DNA from: Gammaproteobacteria bacterium
GTDB lineage: Bacteria; Pseudomonadota; Gammaproteobacteria; Chromatiales; Chromatiaceae
Length of the DNA stretch: 20,350 bases
NCBI GenBank assembly: GCA_008080925.1
Contig: VMDJ01000146.1
Span: forward strand, 1-20,350
Reading direction: 5' to 3'
In this document: one piece after another, positions 14,626 through 20,350 of the stretch
How the letters are laid out: each line of letters begins with the position of its first letter
Position numbering within the stretch: the stretch's first letter is position 1
The notes under the pieces: generated by a model
Databases searched by the model: none
Seen by the model: only the letters and a program-made list of their open reading frames with translations
Told to the model about the DNA's origin: nothing
Position numbers and translations under genes: made by a program

Positions 14626-16557
14626 ATGACCTTACGACTATCACACATACTTTTTACCGCCTGTTTACTGCTTGCAGGTAATGCCAATGTCTTTGCCGCT
14701 GACAAGCCATTGTTATTGGCTGGCAAACAATCTCTTTATCAACGTGTACTTGCCATTCCTGGCGCGCAGCTGCATCAAACACCGAAAAGTACTGGCACCG
14801 CCACTACGCCCTTTACGGCTTATTACGTTTACGCTCGCACTAAAGTCGGCACTCAAGAATGGTTAAACGTAGGCACTGATCGTTTTGGTGACAAAAAAGG
14901 TTGGCTTAAAAGCGATGACACCATCGAATGGAATCAAGGCCTCACCGTTGCCTTCCGCGACCCTGCATACCAAGATCGCGCCTTGTTATTTAAAGATGCC
15001 AAATCTCTCGAAGATGTTGCACAAGATCGTAGTTTAAAAAATTACGAGCGCCTGTATTCGGAAGCAACCGCTGGAAAAACACGAAAATCATCGCCCGTTG
15101 CCGCCATTCAGCCTGCTGAAAAACTTGATATTCAAGATGACTTCTATTTAGTGCCGATTCAGAAGCACAAAGACATCTATGTGGGCAACCAACAAGCGCG
15201 CATGCTGGAAGTGGCGTCCGTACCCTTACGCGATGCAGAGCCAAAGAAAACCTCAGACTACCGTGCAGGCTTAGTGTTCGCGATTGACTCGACCTTGTCG
15301 ATGGATCCTTACATCAACAGAACCCGTGAAGCTGTTCGAAAGATCTATGGCAGCCTTGAGTCAGCCAACCTTCTGGGTAATGTGAATTTTGGCTTAGTCG
15401 CTTTTCGTGATAATCCAGACGCAGCGCCGGGATTGGAATATCTCACCCGTACTTATGTCGACCTAAAGGAAGGAAGTGATCCACAAGCTTTTATGACACA
15501 AGTGGAATCACTTAAAGCCGCCTCTGCTTCAAGCCAAGGGTTTAAAGAAGATGCCTACGCCGGTCTAAAAGAAGCTATCGATAAAATGTCATGGGAAGGT
15601 AATGCCGCTCGTTATCTTGTTCTCGTGACTGATGCAGGTCCTCGTGACAAAACCGACCCACTTTCAAGCACGGGCCTTTCTGCTGAACAGCTCAAACATT
15701 TAGCTCGCGAGAAAGGTATCGCTATTTTTGTGTTGCACTTGCTGACGCCAGCCACAAAAGCTGACCATGCTAACGCCGCAAAAACCTATAAAGATCTTTC
15801 TGAATTTCCAGGTATCGGTAGCTTGTACTACGGCGTATCCACAGGTGATGTGAATCGTTTTGGTCGTGTACTCGACACCCTTGCTGGCCAGATCACCATG
15901 CAAGTTCAGATGGGTGGCGCAATGGCGCCACAACAGAACACCGCGCAAACCAACGATGCACAATTGGCATCACTACAACAAAAAGTCAGCAAGCTTGGCT
16001 ACGCTTTGCGCATGCGTTATCTACAAGACACAACCAGTGGTAAAACGCCCCGCATTTTTAACGCATGGGTCCTAGACCGTGACTTACGTAATCCAGAGAT
16101 GCCTTCACTCGATGTGCAGGTGTTGCTCACTCGCGATCAACTTTCTGATTTGCATGACATCTTAAAACAGGTGCTGAATACTGCCGAAGAAGGCCTTCTA
16201 TCACCAAGCAACTTCCTCAACGAATTAAAAAGCTTGGCAGCAACTGTAACGCGTGATGCAAGCCAATTAGGTGAAACAACCGCAACCACTGCGGGCACAG
16301 GTAACAGCCTGGCTGACCTTGGCTTTATGCGTGAATACATTGATGACTTGCCTTACACCGGTGAAGTCATGGGCCTTTCACTTGAAGAGTGGGATGCTTG
16401 GCCAGCTAGCGATCAAATCGACTTCTTACATCGCTTAGAAGCAAAGATTAATTACTACCGTGCACTACATGATCACACCGACCTTTGGGTGAGCCTTGAT
16501 GGCGGCCCAGTGGATGGTGACTCTGTCTTCCCTATCGCGATTGAAATGTTGCCTTAA
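14626..16557 (+). CDS. Periplasmic SH3-like plus von Willebrand A protein, resembling the PpkA extracytoplasmic part
   Basis: I choose ATG 14626, with GGAG at 14613-14616, over the GTG at 14611, because it leads straight into a signal peptide (MTLRLSHILFTACLLLAGNA, predicted cleavage after FA near residue 24). The 643-residue protein has an SH3-like module (about 27-105, YVYARTKVGTQEWLNVG then GWLKSDD). A VWA domain follows (about 212-425), with MIDAS motif D221-x-T223-x-S225 in VFAIDSTLSMDPYI and the late acidic residue D336 in LVLVTDAGPRD. The C-terminal region is helical (about 440-643). From memory, this layout matches the periplasmic part of the type VI secretion kinase PpkA, but no kinase domain or membrane anchor is present. 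It probably binds a metal and a protein partner. Tandem stops TAA TAG end it, 15 bases before the ABC ATPase gene. Confidence 0.82.
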   Translation: MTLRLSHILFTACLLLAGNANVFAADKPLLLAGKQSLYQRVLAIPGAQLHQTPKSTGTATTPFTAYYVYARTKVGTQEWLNVGTDRFGDKKGWLKSDDTIEWNQGLTVAFRDPAYQDRALLFKDAKSLEDVAQDRSLKNYERLYSEATAGKTRKSSPVAAIQPAEKLDIQDDFYLVPIQKHKDIYVGNQQARMLEVASVPLRDAEPKKTSDYRAGLVFAIDSTLSMDPYINRTREAVRKIYGSLESANLLGNVNFGLVAFRDNPDAAPGLEYLTRTYVDLKEGSDPQAFMTQVESLKAASASSQGFKEDAYAGLKEAIDKMSWEGNAARYLVLVTDAGPRDKTDPLSSTGLSAEQLKHLAREKGIAIFVLHLLTPATKADHANAAKTYKDLSEFPGIGSLYYGVSTGDVNRFGRVLDTLAGQITMQVQMGGAMAPQQNTAQTNDAQLASLQQKVSKLGYALRMRYLQDTTSGKTPRIFNAWVLDRDLRNPEMPSLDVQVLLTRDQLSDLHDILKQVLNTAEEGLLSPSNFLNELKSLAATVTRDASQLGETTATTAGTGNSLADLGFMREYIDDLPYTGEVMGLSLEEWDAWPASDQIDFLHRLEAKINYYRALHDHTDLWVSLDGGPVDGDSVFPIAIEMLP

Positions 16558-16572
16558 TAGCAGGACTAAACT

Positions 16573-17340
16573 TTGGAAACGCAACCGCATTCGGATGCCA
16601 CCCAGCGTGAAGGTGGCACCATCTATCATCTGCGTAATGTTGTTTTAGATCGGAAATCAGAGGGTGTGTCTTTCCGGCTCAATGTACCCTCTTTGCAAAT
16701 CCGCCAAGGCGAACAGATTGCGGTTATCGGGGAATCGGGTTGTGGCAAATCAACCTTGCTCGACATCTTGGCGTTTATTGCCAAGCCTAGCGACATTGAT
16801 TCTTTCCGTTTCCGCCCAAACCTTGCAGATAGCCCCACTGACATCGGCGCCTTATGGGATAAAAAACAACTCAATGCTCTTGGCGATATGCGTAAACAGC
16901 ATATTGGTTATGTGATGCAAACCGGTGGTCTTCTGCCTTACCTTACAGTGAGAGATAACATCAATCTTTCCCGTAACGTGTTAAAGATGAAAAAAGACGA
17001 CACCGTCGACACACTGGCACGCGAGCTAGGCATTGCACGTCATCTCGATAAATTACCCGGCACATTATCCACGGGTGAACGCCAACGCGTTGCGATTGCT
17101 CGAGGTCTCGCACACCAGCCATCTATCGTGATTGCCGATGAGCCAACTGCCTCGGTTGACCCTTTTGCAGCAGAAAAGATCATGGCCTTATTCATGGAGC
17201 TGGCAGAAGATCGCAACATCACTGTCATTGTTGCGAGTCATGCATGGCGCCACATCAAGCGTTTAGGTTTACGTCGTTTAGCGCACCATACCTCACGTTC
17301 TGAAGATGGTCGCACAACCGAAACCGTAGTGAATGGATAA
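16573..17340 (+). CDS. ABC transporter ATPase (LolD/MacB-like, TagT-like)
   Basis: The start is TTG 16573, supported by AGGA (16562-16565) at a seven-base spacing. The 255-residue protein is a complete ABC ATPase: Walker A GESGCGKST (53-61), Q-loop Q116 in VMQTGGLLPYLTV, signature LSTGERQRVAIARGL (165-179), Walker B IVIADEPTASVDP (185-197) and switch histidine H223 in ASHAW. The signature has Thr-Gly-Glu in place of the usual Gly-Gly-Gln. A polar insert (about 75-105) follows the Walker A helix. The type fits the LolD/MacB/FtsE group that works with FtsX-fold permeases in mechanotransmission rather than classical import. The permease gene begins three bases after its stop. The pair resembles TagT/TagS of type VI secretion loci, from memory rather than by search. 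Confidence 0.92.
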   Translation: METQPHSDATQREGGTIYHLRNVVLDRKSEGVSFRLNVPSLQIRQGEQIAVIGESGCGKSTLLDILAFIAKPSDIDSFRFRPNLADSPTDIGALWDKKQLNALGDMRKQHIGYVMQTGGLLPYLTVRDNINLSRNVLKMKKDDTVDTLARELGIARHLDKLPGTLSTGERQRVAIARGLAHQPSIVIADEPTASVDPFAAEKIMALFMELAEDRNITVIVASHAWRHIKRLGLRRLAHHTSRSEDGRTTETVVNG

Positions 17341-17343
17341 GTC

Positions 17344-18543
17344 ATGAAGTTATTTAAAACACTACGTTTAGCAACCAAAGATTATCTACACGAATGGCAG
17401 GTATCGATCTGTTTTGTGCTCGCACTTGCCGCTGTGCTTGGCCCTATGTTGGTTTTGTTCGGCCTTAAGTTCGGCATTATTGGCGGCATGATTGATGAGC
17501 TAATTGAAGATCCGACTAATCGTGAAATTCGCCCAGTCAGTAGCGCGCGCTTTGATGACAACTGGATTAACCAAATGCGTGCACGCAAAGATGTTGAATT
17601 TATCTTGCCACGCACACGTAGCATCGCTGCAACCGTGCAGCTCAGCTCGGATAAAGCCGATCGCTTTGTTAATGTCGAAATGATACCGACAGCGTCTGGC
17701 GATCCATTACTCCAAAAAACTTCAGCTCCAGAAACAATCAACCAAATAGTGTTGTCGCCTACCGCAGCACGCAAACTCAATATTGAGCTTGGCGATCAAA
17801 TTCAAGGCAGCGTCACTCGTCGTTATCTTGGAGAAGCAGAACGCGTTGAGCTATCGCTGACCGTTGTAGGAATTGCTGATGCTGACGCCTTTACCCGCGA
17901 TGGCGCTTTTGTAAACCTTGAGCTGATGGAAGCGATCGAAAACTATCGTGATGGCATCGCAGTAACACAGTTTAAATGGTCAGGTAGTGAAGCCCCATCA
18001 GAGCGCACCTATCCTAGCTTCCGCTTATTCAGTCGTTCTATCTATGATGTCGCTGGCCTACAAAAAGCCCTAAATGCCGTCGGCGTTGAAGTACGTACCA
18101 AAAGCTCAGATATCGAGCTTGTGATGAAGATGGATCGCAACCTCACCATGGTGTATTGGGCCATTGCGATCATTGGCCTTTTCGGCTTCTCCTTATCCTT
18201 GGGCGCAAGCTTATGGGCCAATGTTGATCGCAAACGCAAAGAATTATCGGTTCTGCGCTTAGTCGGTTTCCGCACGGGAGATATTGTGTGGTTCCCTATG
18301 ACACAAGCTATTTATACCGCTGTACTGGGCTGGGGCTTAGCGATTGGCTTATATCAAGCCGTAGCAATCACCATCAATACAATGATGGCTGATCAAACCG
18401 AAGGCCAATCGGTGTGCGTGCTCCTTCCAGAACACTTTGCGGCAGCAGGCGTTGTCACCGTTTTAGCTGCAATTATTTCAGCTGCACTATCAGGCGCGCG
18501 TGCTGCACGCATCGCACCATCTGATGGTTTACGCGAAATCTAA
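17344..18543 (+). CDS. FtsX/MacB-type ABC permease (TagS-like)
   Basis: The 399-residue protein has the four-helix FtsX/MacB topology. TM1 is near the N-terminus (about 21-48, ICFVLALAAVLGPMLVLFG). A large periplasmic domain spans about 50-265. Three C-terminal helices lie at about 267-292, 316-345 and 366-385. The cytoplasmic loop RKRKELSVLRLVGFRTGDI (297-315) is the coupling segment typical of this fold, and the C-terminus AARIAPSDGLREI resembles the APxxALR endings of MacB-type permeases. Such permeases do not form a substrate channel; they pass ATP-driven movements to periplasmic partners. The secreted VWA and Sel1-like proteins of the same operon are the obvious candidates here. The start lies three bases after the ATPase stop. 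Its stop codon overlaps that of the convergent TAXI gene, and no terminator is visible between them. Confidence 0.9.
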   Translation: MKLFKTLRLATKDYLHEWQVSICFVLALAAVLGPMLVLFGLKFGIIGGMIDELIEDPTNREIRPVSSARFDDNWINQMRARKDVEFILPRTRSIAATVQLSSDKADRFVNVEMIPTASGDPLLQKTSAPETINQIVLSPTAARKLNIELGDQIQGSVTRRYLGEAERVELSLTVVGIADADAFTRDGAFVNLELMEAIENYRDGIAVTQFKWSGSEAPSERTYPSFRLFSRSIYDVAGLQKALNAVGVEVRTKSSDIELVMKMDRNLTMVYWAIAIIGLFGFSLSLGASLWANVDRKRKELSVLRLVGFRTGDIVWFPMTQAIYTAVLGWGLAIGLYQAVAITINTMMADQTEGQSVCVLLPEHFAAAGVVTVLAAIISAALSGARAARIAPSDGLREI

Positions 18544-19790
18544 AGCAATCGCTGCCTAACGAGTTCGATATGTTGACGCAGATGATAGGCTTCATGCGCA
18601 AACGCCAAAGGTATCTTTAGTTGACGCACTTCTTGCTCAAGATCGCGCAGTGATTGATGCAGGCTTTCTTTCGTTACGTGATCAGCATCCGTTGCTTGCT
18701 CATCGATTGACTCAAGTTTTTCATACCAACGATAAACGCGTGCTCGCATACGCCAGTTGTAAATGGGCGGCATAACTTTCATCAACGGTAAAATCATCAG
18801 CACTAACGGTAACAACATCACCCATAAACGGTCTATCAGTGACGCTGCCCAGAACGGCATATAACGTTGTAAAACAGGCTCGCCTTTCTCGTAAAACTTT
18901 TTAGCTCTATCTGCCAAGGGATAGGCCAGTAACTTGGGTTGTGGGAATTGTCCGTTATTCGCAAACCAACTCTCATTCCCATGTTGTTGCTTCGCCGCCA
19001 TTAACATGATGTCGATAATCGCAGGGTGAATCTCTTTCGTCGCAACAATATTTGCTGCGGGGGCCAGCAACGCTTTATCTTGAGCAGGAATGTCTTGTTG
19101 AAGATCAACAATACCTTGCGGCAGAACCACGTGACTCAAAAAGCCATACCGTTTGGCATAGGCTTGTACACGATCAAAAGACATGACACTCAGCGCTTGA
19201 TCGCGCAACATTTCTTGGACCAACAAACTGCGTGGCGCACTGACAAAAAATGCTGCATCAATCTTGCCTTCTTTCAGCGCGTCATAGGCGGAACGACCAC
19301 CCATTGGTTGCGTTGTGTCGAGTGAAATACCGTTATCACTGAGCAGCATAGTGGCTAACGCGCGAGTCCCTGAACCTTCACCACCAATCGCCATGCGCAA
19401 CCCCGACAGTTCACGCAAAGCACCAATGGGTCGACTGGCCGATGTGAATACCCAAAGCGGCTCGTAAAACACACTCCCCATCGACTCAATTAACTGAATG
19501 CCAAAGGGGTCAGGTATGCCGCTTTGAACCAACGCCATATCCACTTTGCCTTCGCGCAACAGCTGCTGATTCTCCACTGAACCGGCTGTTGGAATGAGCT
19601 CAAGCTCAACACCCTCCGCTGCGAGGTAGCGCTGATAAGACTGTGCAAAGCTATGGTAAGCACCGCTCTCCGAACCTGTTGCCATGGTGACTTTTGAAGG
19701 GGGCGCCGGCTTAATAAACTGTGCTGCCAAGAAAAAGGCAGCAATCGTTAGTAACACGGCTGGTGTATAAATTTTCACGATAGGACTCAC
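18540..19790 (-). CDS. TAXI-family solute-binding protein anchored at both ends
   Basis: The 416-residue protein starts at GTG 19788-19790; GTG four codons later is an alternative. It has an N-terminal hydrophobic segment (about 9-26) and then a TAXI-type binding domain (about 33-300) with the family opening VTMATGSESGAYHSFAQ, AGSVENQQLLREGKVDMALVQ and GGEGSGTRALATMLL. Unlike soluble TAXI proteins, it continues into a second membrane segment (about 320-340, LWVMLLPLVLMILPLM). A basic, then helical cytoplasmic tail follows (345-416) with coiled-coil character (SLRDLEQEVRQLKIPLAF). TAXI proteins normally deliver ligands such as glutamate or other small acids to TRAP permeases, but no TRAP membrane gene is nearby. 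A membrane-tethered sensor is an alternative. It follows the HAD phosphatase stop by five bases and overlaps the convergent permease stop by four. Confidence 0.88.
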   Translation of the reverse strand: MSPIVKIYTPAVLLTIAAFFLAAQFIKPAPPSKVTMATGSESGAYHSFAQSYQRYLAAEGVELELIPTAGSVENQQLLREGKVDMALVQSGIPDPFGIQLIESMGSVFYEPLWVFTSASRPIGALRELSGLRMAIGGEGSGTRALATMLLSDNGISLDTTQPMGGRSAYDALKEGKIDAAFFVSAPRSLLVQEMLRDQALSVMSFDRVQAYAKRYGFLSHVVLPQGIVDLQQDIPAQDKALLAPAANIVATKEIHPAIIDIMLMAAKQQHGNESWFANNGQFPQPKLLAYPLADRAKKFYEKGEPVLQRYMPFWAASLIDRLWVMLLPLVLMILPLMKVMPPIYNWRMRARVYRWYEKLESIDEQATDADHVTKESLHQSLRDLEQEVRQLKIPLAFAHEAYHLRQHIELVRQRLL

Positions 19791-19795
19791 GATAA

Positions 19796-20350
19796 TTACC
19801 GAGGTAAGAGCTTTATCAGCTCTTCTAAATTTGAAACGCTAATATCGGCCGACTTCGTCAAACTTGGCCACATTTGTTCTGTGCGATTCATCCATGCTGT
19901 TTTCATTCCAAAGTTGGCTGCCGCCTCAATATCGCGCACAGGATCATCCCCCACATGCAGACACTCATCAGCTCGCACACCAAACCGATCTACACTGGCT
20001 TGAAACAGTGCAGGATGTGGCTTTGCCGCCCCCACCTGTTCAGCCATATAAGCTGCATCAAACAAACCTTGTAGCGGCGTCTTATCAACTTGCGCATTGC
20101 CATTAGATACCGCAACCAATCGGTAATTCTGCTTGAGCTGCTTTAAGCCCTGAATCACCTCGTCAAACGGCTCAACCCAATTGCGTGCCTCACGAAAAAT
20201 TGCGTTAGCCTGTTCAGCAATCTCATGCGGCAAATCAAATTCATCACAATGCGCTTGAAGCGCTGAAAGACGTACTCGCGTCAAATCATGAGCGTACTCA
20301 GGATTCGCTTTAACCCATGCCATCCGCTTTTCGCGCATGGTGTCGGGTGT
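19796..20350 (-). CDS. HAD-superfamily hydrolase, YigB-like, 5' end cut off
   Basis: The frame stays open to the window edge beyond the ATG at 20338, reading Thr-Pro-Asp-Thr before it. By comparison with E. coli YigB, the true start and the N-terminal DxDGT-type motif I, with the catalytic aspartates, should lie some 40-50 codons outside the window. What is visible (184 residues) has an alpha-helical cap region, motif II VAVSNGNA, motif III lysine in GAAKPHPALF, and motif IV HVGDDPVRDIEAA. The order and wording fit the YigB branch of HAD phosphatases, which dephosphorylate FMN and related small phosphates. Substrate cannot be told from this part. The TAXI gene begins five bases after its stop, so the two are probably co-transcribed. 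Confidence 0.87.
   Translation of the reverse strand, partial: TPDTMREKRMAWVKANPEYAHDLTRVRLSALQAHCDEFDLPHEIAEQANAIFREARNWVEPFDEVIQGLKQLKQNYRLVAVSNGNAQVDKTPLQGLFDAAYMAEQVGAAKPHPALFQASVDRFGVRADECLHVGDDPVRDIEAAANFGMKTAWMNRTEQMWPSLTKSADISVSNLEELIKLLPR

Overview
The window looks like an ordinary chromosomal stretch of a gammaproteobacterium with roughly balanced base composition. That reading rests on the set of recognisable genes: zapE, truC, bcp, tmcA, metH, an endonuclease I (EndA/Dns family) and a YigB-like HAD phosphatase. I saw no insertion sequences, phage genes, tRNA/rRNA genes or CRISPR repeats, and no broken genes apart from the two cut off by the window edges. I cannot name the genus.

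Layout, left to right. (1) 1-1150, + strand: the 3' part of a TraB/PrgY-type membrane protein, then a 340-base gap holding a well-supported 29-codon membrane-peptide ORF (936-1025) and a strong + strand terminator. (2) 1152-5724, - strand: a tight four-gene run, read right to left, of membrane histidine kinase, receiver-PAS response regulator, ArsR-family repressor and zapE. The repressor has two cysteines placed as in the persulfide sensors BigR/SqrR/YgaV. (3) 5759-6463, + strand: truC, divergent from the kinase and convergent with bcp over a shared bidirectional terminator. (4) 6496-12687, - strand: bcp (with its own promoter inside the end of tmcA), tmcA and metH. metH and tmcA are 6 bases apart, and both concern methionine: its synthesis and the modification of elongator tRNA-Met. 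(5) 12929-13333, + strand: a small SCP2-like lipid-binding protein with its own promoter, leader hairpin and terminator. (6) 13377-14048, - strand: secreted endonuclease I. (7) 14063-18543, + strand: a compact four-gene operon encoding a membrane-anchored Sel1/TPR protein, a periplasmic SH3-like plus von Willebrand A protein, an ABC ATPase and an FtsX/MacB-type permease. (8) 18540-20350, - strand: a TAXI solute-binding protein anchored at both ends, preceded by the partial HAD phosphatase gene.

The best candidate for an uncharacterised system is the operon at 14063-18543. Its VWA protein resembles the periplasmic part of the type VI secretion kinase PpkA, and its ABC pair resembles TagT/TagS, but the window has no kinase domain, phosphatase, FHA protein or secretion machinery. 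It may be a stand-alone envelope-sensing or envelope-remodelling module. This is an inference from remembered family features, without any database search. Other points of interest are the small membrane-peptide gene with its two possible leader hairpins, the putative persulfide sensor in a two-component/zapE operon, and the double-anchored TAXI protein with no TRAP permease nearby.
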